From: Devosia sp. | Lineage (GTDB): Bacteria; Pseudomonadota; Alphaproteobacteria; Rhizobiales; Devosiaceae | Reading direction: 5' to 3' | DNA: 64,000 bases | NCBI RefSeq assembly: GCF_017744655.1 | Contig: NZ_JAGIAW010000006.1 | Location: 1-64,000, forward strand | Part shown: piece after piece, positions 45,767 through 54,276 of the stretch | Numbering within the stretch: position 1 is the stretch's first letter | Layout: each line of letters begins with the position of its first letter | Translations under genes and position numbers: made by a program | The notes under the pieces: generated by a model | Told to the model about the DNA's origin: nothing | Seen by the model: the letters and a program-made list of their open reading frames with translations, nothing else | The model's database searches: none

Positions 45767-45787
45767 GGCCGCGAGGGGATCGCGGCC
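45767..45787 (-). terminator. Hairpin between the polymerase gene and tRNA-Pro
   Basis: GGCCGCGA-GGGGA-TCGCGGCC is a perfect 8-bp stem. Reading leftward it is followed by TCATGTTTTC, so it can terminate the tRNA transcript. It may also stop the rightward polysaccharide operon, though no uridine run follows on that side. Confidence 0.6.
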
Positions 45788-45815
45788 ATCAGGCATTTCA
45801 GCTCTTTTGGTGAAA

Positions 45816-45892
45816 TGGTCGGAGCGGCCGGATTTGAACCGACGACCCTTTGTCCCCCAGACAAATGCGCTACCAGGCTGCGCTACGCCCCG
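45816..45892 (-). tRNA. tRNA-Pro (GGG)
   Basis: 77 nt with encoded CCA. The acceptor stem pairs CGGGGCG with CGCTCCG (one G-U). The D arm contains GTAGCGCAGCCTGGTAGCGC, the anticodon stem is TTTGT/ACAAA with loop CTGGGGG (anticodon GGG), and the T arm holds GGTTCAAATCC. It separates the exopolysaccharide cluster from the accessory region on its right; its 3' end faces left. Confidence 0.95.
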
Positions 45893-46205
45893 ACTGCGCG
45901 GAGACATAGAGAACCGGGGCTTTTCGTGCAAGTGCGAATTTCACCGAAGGCATCAACTCACGCAAATTCCACAGGGATCATCATAGTTCGTGGCAGAACG
46001 TCCCACGAAAAGTCCCACGGAGGTTTCCCTGTTCGTTCTCAGGAAAAGGTGGCAGTCCTGTCGGGATCGCCAGCTCATTTTCCGACCATTGATATCGCTC
46101 ATCAAATCGACCGATTTTGTCCCACTTTCCCGGGCCTCAAAAAAGTGGGACACTTTCGTTCAGCGAAGGTTCCTTTTCGGCAGACCCAAAGTCCGAGGGC
46201 ATTCA
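45893..46205. other. Non-coding stretch with an inverted repeat
   Basis: I find no credible gene here. GTCCCACTTT at 46119-46128 is inverted as AAAGTGGGAC at 46142-46151 (13-nt loop). Two further GTCCCAC copies occur just upstream (about 45999-46020). The repeats mark the left border zone of the accessory region, but no integrase or tRNA duplication is visible. Confidence 0.5.
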
Positions 46206-46475
46206 ATGTTTAGAAAAACGCCCGATCCAAACGTTGAGTTTCTAGCTGACAAAATCCTGCCTGAACTGGTGGGCGGAACAATTGTTGGCATTGCCACCGA
46301 CCAGCCCGACGGCGAGGAATTTGGAACAGCTGGTATCGGGCTTGTTGTGCGTCTCGCAGGAGGCGAACACAAAGTGGTTTGGATTGATCGAGACGAAGAA
46401 GGCAACGGACCTGGTTGGGCCTCGGTTGAGGAACTTGGCGACATCGCCCTGCAACTTCGCGAACCGACTATTTAG
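46206..46475 (+). CDS. Hypothetical protein, 89 residues
   Basis: ATG 46206 has GAGGGC upstream. The product starts MFRKTPDPNVEFLADKILP and is soluble, acidic and probably alpha/beta (GTIVGIATDQPDGEEFGTAG, VVWIDRDEEGNGPGW). I recognise no family. It is the first ORF right of tRNA-Pro. Codon use is compatible with a real gene, but there is no contextual support. Confidence 0.5.
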   Translation: MFRKTPDPNVEFLADKILPELVGGTIVGIATDQPDGEEFGTAGIGLVVRLAGGEHKVVWIDRDEEGNGPGWASVEELGDIALQLREPTI

Positions 46476-46477
46476 CC

Positions 46478-46645
46478 GTGCTCCGCGTTCCATCGGTCAA
46501 TCCAGGCAAAGATAGACGCATCGCTGCGCTCGAGGCGAAGCTAGCTGAGCTACGTGCCGTCCCAGAGAATCGTCGAAGCGCCGAGTTCATTCCCGAGAAG
46601 GAAGAGACCGTGCTTGAACTCTTGGCCGCGCTAAGACACTCCTGA
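46478..46645 (+). CDS. Possible small helical protein, 55 residues
   Basis: GTG 46478 lies two nt after the stop of the preceding ORF and the frame closes at TGA 46645. The product has a charged amphipathic helix (RRIAALEAKLAELRAV) and a second helix (KEETVLELLAALRHS). The spacing suggests coupling to the 89-residue gene. No family recognised; it may not be translated. Confidence 0.3.
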   Translation: MLRVPSVNPGKDRRIAALEAKLAELRAVPENRRSAEFIPEKEETVLELLAALRHS

Positions 46646-46844
46646 CGCAGGTCCATCATCCGGAAAAATCCCAATAGTAAAAATCTGAGGACCGTGCTGT
46701 CGTCGGTTCAATCAGCTCGGCCGGCTAGACCGCACAACGGTAGTCTCGGCGCAAATCTATCTGCAAATCCAACAACTTCTATATCTTGACGCAAGCAAGC
46801 AACTTTCGCGCGCCTTGTAATAGTTGATATTTATTTGCATCGCA

Positions 46845-46850
46845 TTGACA
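46845..46850 (+). promoter_or_regulatory. Candidate -35 element before the PAS-LuxR gene
   Basis: A perfect TTGACA lies 68 nt upstream of the GTG start in a clearly AT-rich stretch (46740-46900). The -10 position at normal spacing (TCAAAA) is a poor match. 46646-46844 holds nothing else that I recognise. Confidence 0.3.
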
Positions 46851-46917
46851 GAATTTATACCTACTGGTCAAAATCTCACTTATGGATGCACCCAAAAGCT
46901 CCGAGGGAGATGCTTAA

Positions 46918-47553
46918 GTGCAGCGCGTGCCCGATTGGACTGAACCTCAGCGACTATTCCGCGCCTTGATGGAAAACTCTCGGCTGCTCGGATGGATTTG
47001 CGAAGCTGATGGCTACTGTATCTATCTCAGCAGCGCCTGGCAGGAATTTACAGGTTCAGAAAATGGGCTTGGCATAGGCTGGTTGAACGCCATTCATCCC
47101 GCCGACCGCGTGCCGACTTATAGGGCCTTTACTGACGCGAATTTTAGTCAGACCGAATATAAGGTCGACTACAGACTGGAGCGTCCCGATGGTAGCTACT
47201 CCATGGCCATGGCTCACGGATCACCGCACTTCGCTGCTGACGGCCAGTATATAGGAATGTTCGGGATTACAACGACCGTCCACCAGTACGCCGCTCAAGC
47301 AGATTTTGTCGCAACGGTACTGCCGCCGGAGCATAAGAGGATACTCAGCGACCGAGAGAGAGAAGTGCTCCAACTGGTCGCACAAGGATACACCGACGGA
47401 ACGGCCGCCACCCGCCTAGGCATCGCCGAAAGCACTGTTTCAGGCCACATGAAGCACGCCGCCCTAAAGCTGGGCGCCCTCTCCCGATCTCACGCGGTTT
47501 TCCAAGCCGTGAGGCTTAATGAGCTAGACCTGACTGTATCATCCCATCCCTGA
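46918..47553 (+). CDS. PAS-domain LuxR-type transcriptional regulator
   Basis: 211 aa from GTG 46918, which follows GAGGGAGA by 7 nt. A single PAS fold occupies residues about 15-125 (WICEADGYCIYLSSAWQEFTG, HPADR, then the PAC-like YRLERPDGSYSMAMAHG). A LuxR-type helix-turn-helix follows (LSDREREVLQLVAQGYTDGTAATRLGIAESTV, read in parts). There is no receiver domain, so it senses directly through PAS, possibly a small ligand or redox state. No metal- or flavin-binding residue is obvious. Its 3' end overlaps the convergent 106-residue gene. Confidence 0.85.
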   Translation: MQRVPDWTEPQRLFRALMENSRLLGWICEADGYCIYLSSAWQEFTGSENGLGIGWLNAIHPADRVPTYRAFTDANFSQTEYKVDYRLERPDGSYSMAMAHGSPHFAADGQYIGMFGITTTVHQYAAQADFVATVLPPEHKRILSDREREVLQLVAQGYTDGTAATRLGIAESTVSGHMKHAALKLGALSRSHAVFQAVRLNELDLTVSSHP

Positions 47554-47836
47554 ATGATTGACTGTGTGAGAGACGGCCCCACTCTGCCGGCCACGCCGAA
47601 ACGTCGCCCGCCAGCGTAAGCCTCGTCCTCGCGAGTGCCGCAATCATCACGCCATAGCCGAGTGCGAATTCGAGGCCCATCGTGCCTACAACATGATCCA
47701 TATTCATTTCTTCAAGCTGCGCCGAAACATGCCCAGGTGCCTCGACACGGGCGGCAGGAAGGCCATCCAGCCATTCCATCCAAACCACTACGTGCTGACT
47801 GCTTGGCCTGTCTGAAAAGCGAAACTGCCCGATCAT
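47516..47836 (-). CDS. Hypothetical protein, 106 residues
   Basis: ATG 47836 has GGGAG seven nt upstream. The product begins MIGQFRFSDRPSSQHVVVWMEW and has a mixed helical centre (GTMGLEFALGYGVMIAALARTRLTLAG) with no clear membrane topology. It overlaps the last 38 nt of the PAS-LuxR gene in convergent orientation. No family recognised. Confidence 0.5.
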   Translation of the reverse strand: MIGQFRFSDRPSSQHVVVWMEWLDGLPAARVEAPGHVSAQLEEMNMDHVVGTMGLEFALGYGVMIAALARTRLTLAGDVSAWPAEWGRLSHSQSFRDGMIQSGLAH

Positions 47837-48076
47837 CCCCTCTCTCCCAGAGAATCAGTGCCGCAGTTCCAATAAGCACACGACAGAAAGACTGACGCAA
47901 TTTGTCTTTGCTTTGTACGACAAGATTTGACCGAACGCGGCGTCCGCATACCGACTTTCAGGTATTGACAGGGTTAAATGTGCTGATTTGTTGGAAATAT
48001 ACTTACCTAGAAGCGGTTATTTCGCGGCGTTCAACCATGAGGCAATCTACGTGCATCTCGAACGTAGGGGGCTACG

Positions 48077-48703
48077 ATGGACACTCTCAGCTTTACTCCT
48101 CGCATCGCATCGAAAATGCACATACGCATCATCGACCCAGACTTGGCTATGTGCGAAGCGCTCAGTGTGGTGTTCAGGCTCGAAGGGTTTCAAACGAGCT
48201 TTTCCATTGACCTTGAGCGCGCGCTTTTCAGCAATACCGCCATCAACGTCATTATTCTAAACCTCGATCTGCCGAGCGCTAGCGGGATAGCTTTGCTTCG
48301 CCAAGCCAAGGCTGAGCTTGGCGCCGTACCCGTCTTCATGCTGGCCAATTCTTCCGACGTAGATGCAGCTGTGTTGGCCATGAAGTTTGGTGCTGAAGAT
48401 GTGCTGACAAAGCCCATCGACGTCGAACATTTGGTGAACCTCGTCCGAACTGCGCTTCGCCGCGACGTCCATTTGGGCGCCAGCAGGGATGGGGAGCGCC
48501 ACGTAGAGGTGCGCGGCTTTTCTCAGCTCACCGATCGCGAACGGGAGGTGCTGCAACTCATCGTCAATGGGCGTTCTAACAAAGAGACCGGACGCCAACT
48601 GAACATATCTCCTCGAACTGTCGAGGTTCACCGGGCAAGAGTAATGCAGAAACTTGATGCCAAAAACGCCGCCGATCTAATCCGCATCGTGATGACAAGG
48701 TGA
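48077..48703 (+). CDS. FixJ/NarL-type regulator with degenerate receiver domain
   Basis: 208 aa from ATG 48077 (AGGGGG upstream). The receiver fold is recognisable (MHIRIIDPDLAMCEALSV, then FGAEDVLTKPID with the conserved Lys). However, the phospho-acceptor position reads ILNLDLPS, with Asn where Asp is expected, the acidic pair is DPD, and the switch Thr/Ser position is Ala (FMLANSS). The LuxR helix-turn-helix is intact (LTDREREVLQLIVNGRSNKETGRQL and TVEVHRARVMQKL). It probably acts without phosphorylation. No kinase gene adjoins it. The stop overlaps the start of the DUF2442 gene. Confidence 0.87.
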   Translation: MDTLSFTPRIASKMHIRIIDPDLAMCEALSVVFRLEGFQTSFSIDLERALFSNTAINVIILNLDLPSASGIALLRQAKAELGAVPVFMLANSSDVDAAVLAMKFGAEDVLTKPIDVEHLVNLVRTALRRDVHLGASRDGERHVEVRGFSQLTDREREVLQLIVNGRSNKETGRQLNISPRTVEVHRARVMQKLDAKNAADLIRIVMTR

Positions 48704-48996
48704 GTGTCGAAGTGAACCGCGAAGACATCATTAGTGTCGGAGAGCGCATCCCAAGGCTGCTGGCTGTGCATGCCGCTGAGGGTCGTCGGGTTGTTCTGAC
48801 CTGGGAGGATGGATCTGTGGTCACCGTCGACCTAGCCGACCATTTTTCGAGCTCCAAGCTGTTCGATATCTTGAAAAGCGATTTTTTGTTTAAGAAAGTA
48901 GCCTTGGGGGAATGGGGGTTGGATATCGTCTGGCCAAACGCTCCACATGCAGCCGTACCGACAACTGTGCTTTGTCGTATTCCGCCCGTAGGCTAG
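48700..48996 (+). CDS. DUF2442 protein
   Basis: 98 aa from GTG 48700, overlapping the regulator stop (GTGA). The pattern VVLTWEDGSVVTVDLADHF followed by FLFKKVALGEWGLDIVWPN matches DUF2442, a small domain often found beside DUF4160 in toxin-antitoxin-like gene pairs. No DUF4160 partner is visible; the preceding gene is a LuxR-type regulator instead. Function unknown. Confidence 0.65.
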   Translation: MSVEVNREDIISVGERIPRLLAVHAAEGRRVVLTWEDGSVVTVDLADHFSSSKLFDILKSDFLFKKVALGEWGLDIVWPNAPHAAVPTTVLCRIPPVG

Positions 48997-49005
48997 TTCT
49001 CAACG

Positions 49006-49239
49006 TTACCAGGGCGGCGCTGGCGCCGTCACCTGACCGCCATCCTCAGCCCTTCCCTTCCCGACGCACACGGCACGGCCATTTTCCCAGCCACAATAGC
49101 TGAGCCGGCCCTCCGCACGCGATCGGCCGAAGGCGGCATCGGGCGCGCCGCATCCTTCACAAAAATAGATCGGGAACTTGTGCTCGTCGTCAGCGGTCAA
49201 GGAGATCGATCCTTTGTCGGATTGAAACTTAGTCGGCAT
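49006..49239 (-). CDS. Small cysteine-rich hypothetical protein
   Basis: 77 aa from ATG 49239. The segment YFCEGCGAPDAAFGRSRAEGRLSYCGW carries a CxxC and a later Cys, suggesting a zinc-binding knuckle. It lies divergently next to the SRAP gene. Similar small proteins occur next to SRAP/YedK genes in Rhizobiales as far as I recall, but I cannot name a family. Confidence 0.5.
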   Translation of the reverse strand: MPTKFQSDKGSISLTADDEHKFPIYFCEGCGAPDAAFGRSRAEGRLSYCGWENGRAVCVGKGRAEDGGQVTAPAPPW

Positions 49240-49300
49240 GGTCTTGGATGGAATCGGAATGAAGATGCTGCAATGATCGCACCATCGTTGGAGCCAGACC

Positions 49301-50083
49301 ATGTGCAACCTCTATAGCCACACATCAAACCACACCGCGATCACCCAGTTGGTGATGGACATCAAGCGCATCAACGACAACATCGGCAACATGGAACCGC
49401 AGACGGGCATTTTTCCGGACTATCCGGCGCCGATCGTCCGCAACACACCTGAGGGCCGCGAGTTGGTGAATGTACGCTGGGGCCTGCCGTCGAGCCAGAA
49501 GGCGCTCTATGACGCCGCGGCGAAGCGCGCCGACAAGCTGCGCGAGAAAGGAAAGCCCGTAGATTTCGACGAGCTGCTGAAAATGGAGCCCGACAGCGGC
49601 ACCACCAACGTCCGCAACATCAAGACGGCTGCGGGTAAATGGAACGCTCATTGGAATCGATGGATGGGTGTCGAGAACAGGTGCGTTGTGCCGTTTACGT
49701 CGTTCTCCGAGTTCGACAACACCGTCGACGAGACAGGCAAGAAGAAGGGTGACACCTGGTTCGCATTCGATGAAAGCCGACCCCTCGCCTTCTTCGCCGG
49801 CATCTGGGTCGGAGGGTGGGAAGGCGTTCGAAAGGTGAAGAAGGGTATCGAGAAGGAAATGGAGCTTTTTGGCTTCCTCACCTGCGAGCCAAATGATGTT
49901 GTGGGGTCGATCCACATGAAGGCGATGCCGGTTATCCTGACGGAGCCAGCCGAAATCGAGATGTGGCTGACAGCACCGAAAGAGGAGGTGATCACCCTCC
50001 AACGCCCCTTGCCTGACGGAGTCCTCAAGATCGTCTCGGTTGGACGAAAGGAGGACCCTCCTTCCCCAAGAGCGCCGTCCTAA
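49301..50083 (+). CDS. SOS response-associated peptidase (SRAP, YedK/HMCES family)
   Basis: 260 aa; ATG 49301 follows GGAG. Cys2 is the catalytic residue that becomes N-terminal after Met removal. The active-site Glu lies in PFTSFSEFD and the His in SIHMKAMPVIL, as in YedK. The protein forms a stable thiazolidine link with abasic sites in single-stranded DNA, shielding them from cleavage. The family name comes from co-occurrence with SOS genes; here dnaE2 with an SOS box is encoded next door. No SOS box is visible in its own promoter. Confidence 0.93.
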   Translation: MCNLYSHTSNHTAITQLVMDIKRINDNIGNMEPQTGIFPDYPAPIVRNTPEGRELVNVRWGLPSSQKALYDAAAKRADKLREKGKPVDFDELLKMEPDSGTTNVRNIKTAAGKWNAHWNRWMGVENRCVVPFTSFSEFDNTVDETGKKKGDTWFAFDESRPLAFFAGIWVGGWEGVRKVKKGIEKEMELFGFLTCEPNDVVGSIHMKAMPVILTEPAEIEMWLTAPKEEVITLQRPLPDGVLKIVSVGRKEDPPSPRAPS

Positions 50084-50473
50084 CTATCTGCCGAACTTTC
50101 GACCGCCCTTTCGCTTGCCGACCCATGGCATGTCGCCTGCGATGTTGTCCTGGCGATCTCGCTGCATTGCTGCCAGCGTTTCGTGGGGCAGTGGAACCGA
50201 CCCTGCCCCGTGAGTACCTGAGAACTCCGGTGGGCTTCCCGCATGACCGAGAGCAAAATCCGGGTAGTACCACCCGCAAACAGAGCATCTGAGGCGACCT
50301 GCTAGATAGGTTCGTCCGTCGTAAATATCGAACTGCCACCCTAGGTAGTGCGCCAGCGTATCGAGCGCCAGTTGGGCATCGTGGCTGCAGACCCAGTAGT
50401 GGCTGCAAAAGGCATGGATGGCCCGATGGGTATCATGGAAATCTTGCAGCGTCCTGATCGCCCTCGTTGCCAT
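50084..50473 (-). CDS. Hypothetical protein downstream of dnaE2
   Basis: 129 aa. The ATG overlaps the dnaE2 stop (TGATG), so the genes are coupled. The sequence is rich in aromatic residues and contains HDAQLALDTLAHYLGWQFDIYDG and a CSVCGWYYPDF motif with one CxxC. A basic tail (GKRKGGRKFGR) ends the protein. No family recognised. Coupling to an SOS polymerase suggests induction with it. Confidence 0.65.
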   Translation of the reverse strand: MATRAIRTLQDFHDTHRAIHAFCSHYWVCSHDAQLALDTLAHYLGWQFDIYDGRTYLAGRLRCSVCGWYYPDFALGHAGSPPEFSGTHGAGSVPLPHETLAAMQRDRQDNIAGDMPWVGKRKGGRKFGR

Positions 50474-53400
50474 CAGTGGAAGTTCCGGCCAGACGGCAGG
50501 GCATCCATCAGCCGCTTCGTAGCAGCGGCGTCATATTGATCCTGCTCTCGATTTCTTCCCTTGGGCGCACCTGACCTGCCCTCATCTGCACGAGCCAGTG
50601 TGCGCTCGCCAATTTCCACCCCGCCAGCGATTGCCGCAATCTCACCGGTCAGGTCGAAGAACTCTTTCGCGATGACGTGAATGATAAGGCCTTCGCGTTG
50701 CAGTATGCCCCGCACCCCCAGAACACGAGCCGCGAGCACGACGCGCCGATTGGCCTCAAATATCTTTGGCCAGACAATCACGTTGGCTACGCCTGTTTCA
50801 TCCTCAAGGGTCGCAAAGATGACACCGCTGGCCGTGCCTGGCCGCTGCCTTACGAGCACAAGGCCGGCAACAGTCACCATCCGTCCTGGTTGAGCGGTAC
50901 GCAGATCGTCTGCCACCAGAACGCGTCGGCGCTCCATACGCTCTCGGATGAAGGTCATGGGGTGGGCCTTCAAAGATATCGATAGGGTCCGATAGTCGTG
51001 AATGACCTCTTCGCCCAAAGTCATGGGCGGCAGATTGCTCTCCTCATCTGCCCAGGCAGGAGGCGCTTCGCCCGCCTTGAAGAGCGGAAGCCTTTCGGCG
51101 CCATGCTCACCGTCCATGCCCTCGATGGCCCACCTGGCGTCCCGCCGCGATAACCCGAGAGACTGGAAAGCGTCAGCATCAGCAAGCGCCACAAGATACT
51201 TGGACGAAAGGCCAGTTCGGAGCCATAGATCCCGGATGCTGTCATATCCGTTGCCGCGGCGCGCGATGATCAGGTTTGCATGCTCGACGCGGAGCCCGCC
51301 AACGAGGTTGAACCCCAGCCGCACGGCCATGTTCCCCCAGATGTCGCCCGCCATCTCAGCATGCCGCTGGGCCAGAGTTACGCCGGCCTGGTTAGTCCGC
51401 TCCATGACAACTTCGAGATCGCTTAGATTGATGTCGACTGGTCGCACATCCACGCCATGATCGATTGCATCGCGAACGATTTGAGCCGGCGCGTAAAAGC
51501 CCATCGGCTGTGAGTTGAGAAGCGCCGCGGCGAACACGTCCGGGTAGTGGCATTTCAGCCAGCAGGAGACGTAGACCAGTAGGGCGAAGCTCGCAGCATG
51601 GGACTCGGGGAAGCCGTAGGAGCCAAAGCCTTCGATCTGTCGAAAGCAGGCCTCGGCAAAGTCCTTCTCATAGCCACGTTCAAGCATGCCGCCGACGAAC
51701 TTGTCGCGGAAGATGCCGACGCCACCGGTTTTTTTGAAGGTCGCCATAGCGCGCCGGAGCTTGTCTGCCTCGCCCGGCGTAAAGCCTCCTGCCACGATGG
51801 CAATCTTCATCGCCTGCTCTTGGAAGAGCGGCACGCCATAGGTTTTCCTCAGGACATGCTCGAGCTCGGGCGACGGATAACTGGTCGGTTCCAGCCCTTG
51901 CCGCCGTTTGAGATAGGGATGGACCATGTCCCCTTGGATAGGGCCAGGCCGAACGATCGCCACTTCGATAACAAGGTCGTAGAACTCGGTCGGCTTGAGC
52001 CGCGGCAGCATGGACATCTGCGCCCGGCTTTCGATCTGAAAGACACCGATTGTGTCGGCCCGATGAGTCATGCGGTAAACGCGTGGATCTTCCTGAGGCA
52101 CTGTAGCAAGGGTCAGTGATTGGCCGTAGTGCTGGCGCATCAGGTTGAACGCTCGGCGAATGCAGCTCAGCATTCCTAACGCCAAGACATCGACCTTCAG
52201 GATGCCGAGCTCGTCGAGATCATCCTTGTTCCACTCGATGACCGTCCGGTCCTCCATTGCGGCGTTCGAAATGGGCACCAGATGGTCAAGGCGATCTCGC
52301 GTGATGACGAAGCCACCGACGTGCTGCCCAAGGTGACGCGGAAAGCCGTAGAGCACGCTGGCGATTTCCAGAACCATCGCAATGGTCAGGTCGTCCGGAT
52401 CGATCCCCGATTGTCTCAGCCGTTCGACGGGAATGTCGAAATGGCCCCATCCCCAGGTTGCGCCGCTGATGACACGGATAAGGTCATCTGAAAGTCCCAT
52501 GACCTTGCCGACATCGCGGACCGCCCCTTTGGTGCGATACGTGATGACGTTGGCCGTCAGTCCGGCACGATGCCGGCCGTATTTCTGGTAGATGTATTGC
52601 ATCACCTCTTCGCGCCGTTCGTGCTCGAAATCGACGTCGATATCTGGCGGCTCGTCACGCTCGGTGGAAACGAAGCGTTCGAAGAGCAGATCGACCAGCA
52701 TTGGATCGACCTCGGTAATGCCGAGGCAGAAGCAGACCGCGGAGTTTGCCGCCGATCCCCTGCCCTGACAGAGGATGCCGCGCTCTTGGCGCGCAAAACG
52801 AACGATGTCTTGAACCGTGAGGAAGTAAGGCGCGTACTTCATCTCAGCGATAAGCGCGAGCTCGTGTTTCAAACCCTTCTCGACCTTTTCGGGAATTCCA
52901 TCAGGGTAGCGCGATCTGGCGCCCTCGTAGCTTAGTCGCTCAAGGGTCTGTTGCGCAGTTTCGTCCGTGCCGACTGTCTCTTCCGGATAGATGTACCGGA
53001 GTTGGTCCAGCGAGAAGTAAATGTGGGAGAGGAAGCGTTGCGTTTCGGCCAGTGCTTGGGGGTAGTCGGGGAAAAGTGATGCCATCTCCTCGGGGCCGTG
53101 AATTCGTCGCTCCCCATTGGGCCAAAGCAGATGTCCCGCATCGAAGATCGTTACGCCCTCGCGAATGCAGGTGACGACGTCGTGCAGAATGTGCCGCGTC
53201 CGCTCGTGGTATAGCGGGTCAGTCGAGGCCAACATCGGCACACCGGCCGTAACGGCGATTTGGGCGAGATGGTTGATTCTCGCGTCGTCGGAACCATTGT
53301 AGAAATATGGCGCTGCCAGCCACACGCGTCGCGGCGCCTTTTCTGCCAACCATCCAGCTATTGCGCCGTCTTCATCCAACCTGTCGACACGGGGAACAAC

Positions 53401-53808
53401 GATCAGAAGCTGACCTTCCGAGTAGTCGATCAGATCCTGGCGCGTGAGGAGACATTCGCCCTTGGGCGCTCGCCGATTGCCTAACGTCAAAAGCGCGCTC
53501 AGCCGACCATAGGCCGCTCGATCAGTCGGGTAGACAGCAATGTCAGGGGTGTCATCGGAAAATACCAGGCGAGCCCCAATGATCAGCTTGAAGTGAGGAT
53601 AGTCCTTCGCAAGGTCACGGGCTGCAGCGAACGCGCGGACTACCCCCGAAAGGGAGTTTCGATCGCAAATGCCGATGCCTGACAATCCCAGTGCTGCAGC
53701 CTGACCGACCATTTCAAATGGATGGCTGGCGCCGCGCAAGAAGCTGTAATTCGTGGCAGCTAATAGCTCGGCAAAGGGTTGGGAGGCCTGGGAAGAAGGC
53801 TCATCCAT
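50473..53808 (-). CDS. dnaE2: Error-prone DNA polymerase DnaE2
   Basis: 1111 aa, the normal length for DnaE2. An N-terminal PHP domain (FAELLAATNYSFLRGASHP, GIGICDRNSLSGVVRAF) precedes the polymerase III alpha palm, with catalytic PPDIDVDFEHERREEV. A C-terminal OB-fold segment (VTVAGLVLVRQRPGTASGVI, then FATLEDETGVANVIVW) follows. DnaE2 makes mutagenic bypass of lesions, usually with ImuA and ImuB from one operon. Neither is adjacent here: upstream is a divergent hypothetical and downstream a 129-residue gene. An exact SOS box lies 22 nt upstream. Confidence 0.96.
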   Translation of the reverse strand: MDEPSSQASQPFAELLAATNYSFLRGASHPFEMVGQAAALGLSGIGICDRNSLSGVVRAFAAARDLAKDYPHFKLIIGARLVFSDDTPDIAVYPTDRAAYGRLSALLTLGNRRAPKGECLLTRQDLIDYSEGQLLIVVPRVDRLDEDGAIAGWLAEKAPRRVWLAAPYFYNGSDDARINHLAQIAVTAGVPMLASTDPLYHERTRHILHDVVTCIREGVTIFDAGHLLWPNGERRIHGPEEMASLFPDYPQALAETQRFLSHIYFSLDQLRYIYPEETVGTDETAQQTLERLSYEGARSRYPDGIPEKVEKGLKHELALIAEMKYAPYFLTVQDIVRFARQERGILCQGRGSAANSAVCFCLGITEVDPMLVDLLFERFVSTERDEPPDIDVDFEHERREEVMQYIYQKYGRHRAGLTANVITYRTKGAVRDVGKVMGLSDDLIRVISGATWGWGHFDIPVERLRQSGIDPDDLTIAMVLEIASVLYGFPRHLGQHVGGFVITRDRLDHLVPISNAAMEDRTVIEWNKDDLDELGILKVDVLALGMLSCIRRAFNLMRQHYGQSLTLATVPQEDPRVYRMTHRADTIGVFQIESRAQMSMLPRLKPTEFYDLVIEVAIVRPGPIQGDMVHPYLKRRQGLEPTSYPSPELEHVLRKTYGVPLFQEQAMKIAIVAGGFTPGEADKLRRAMATFKKTGGVGIFRDKFVGGMLERGYEKDFAEACFRQIEGFGSYGFPESHAASFALLVYVSCWLKCHYPDVFAAALLNSQPMGFYAPAQIVRDAIDHGVDVRPVDINLSDLEVVMERTNQAGVTLAQRHAEMAGDIWGNMAVRLGFNLVGGLRVEHANLIIARRGNGYDSIRDLWLRTGLSSKYLVALADADAFQSLGLSRRDARWAIEGMDGEHGAERLPLFKAGEAPPAWADEESNLPPMTLGEEVIHDYRTLSISLKAHPMTFIRERMERRRVLVADDLRTAQPGRMVTVAGLVLVRQRPGTASGVIFATLEDETGVANVIVWPKIFEANRRVVLAARVLGVRGILQREGLIIHVIAKEFFDLTGEIAAIAGGVEIGERTLARADEGRSGAPKGRNREQDQYDAAATKRLMDALPSGRNFH

Positions 53809-53829
53809 GATTGACTCTTGGGTGTATTT

Positions 53830-53844
53830 GTTCTCATTATGTTC
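53830..53844. promoter_or_regulatory. SOS (LexA) box between dnaE2 and a divergent gene
   Basis: GTTC-TCATTAT-GTTC is an exact GTTC-N7-GTTC repeat, 22 nt upstream of dnaE2 and 43 nt upstream of the divergent 124-residue gene. It can control both. Confidence 0.85.
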
Positions 53845-53886
53845 TCATTCCGAGTGAACCCAAGAGTCAAGACGGGAGCGATCACG

Positions 53887-54261
53887 ATGCGCGAATTGTG
53901 GAAACCGGTTGCGCCCTTCGGTGAGGACGAGGACCGAGGATTTGCCTTTGGAGGCTTGGAGCTATGGGAAGTCGCGGACATGGAGACGGGCGAGGTTGAC
54001 GCGCTTTACCGCACGCTCTCGCTCTCCGGAGGCCCAACCCTGCTGATCCTGCTTTGCGACGAAGACCGCGCGTTCCACATCGCATCTGATTTCGCGTCAC
54101 GCCGGGATTGGACGAAGATCGATGACTGGGATGGGATCGACCTCTATCCCGAGCAGATCGATGTCATTGCCCTGTACCCAGGGGAGGCAGTTCCACCGGG
54201 AGTACCATATCTGGGCGAGTTTGATGGTGAAGAAGCCCTTCCCCCGACAGACTGGGAATAG
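53887..54261 (+). CDS. Hypothetical protein divergent from dnaE2
   Basis: 124 aa from ATG 53887 with GGGAG eight nt upstream; the frame is open further left, but that part overlaps the SOS box. The product is acidic (net negative throughout), with LYRTLSLSGGPTLLILLCDED in the centre and a proline-rich end. No family recognised. Shared promoter space with dnaE2 suggests SOS induction. Confidence 0.6.
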   Translation: MRELWKPVAPFGEDEDRGFAFGGLELWEVADMETGEVDALYRTLSLSGGPTLLILLCDEDRAFHIASDFASRRDWTKIDDWDGIDLYPEQIDVIALYPGEAVPPGVPYLGEFDGEEALPPTDWE

Positions 54262-54276
54262 TCTGTCCGTCGCTCT

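Noticed and set aside
45893-46205. Remnant of a phage integrase near tRNA-Pro
   Set aside because: Translations of all frames show no recombinase motif, and no tRNA-derived direct repeat was found.
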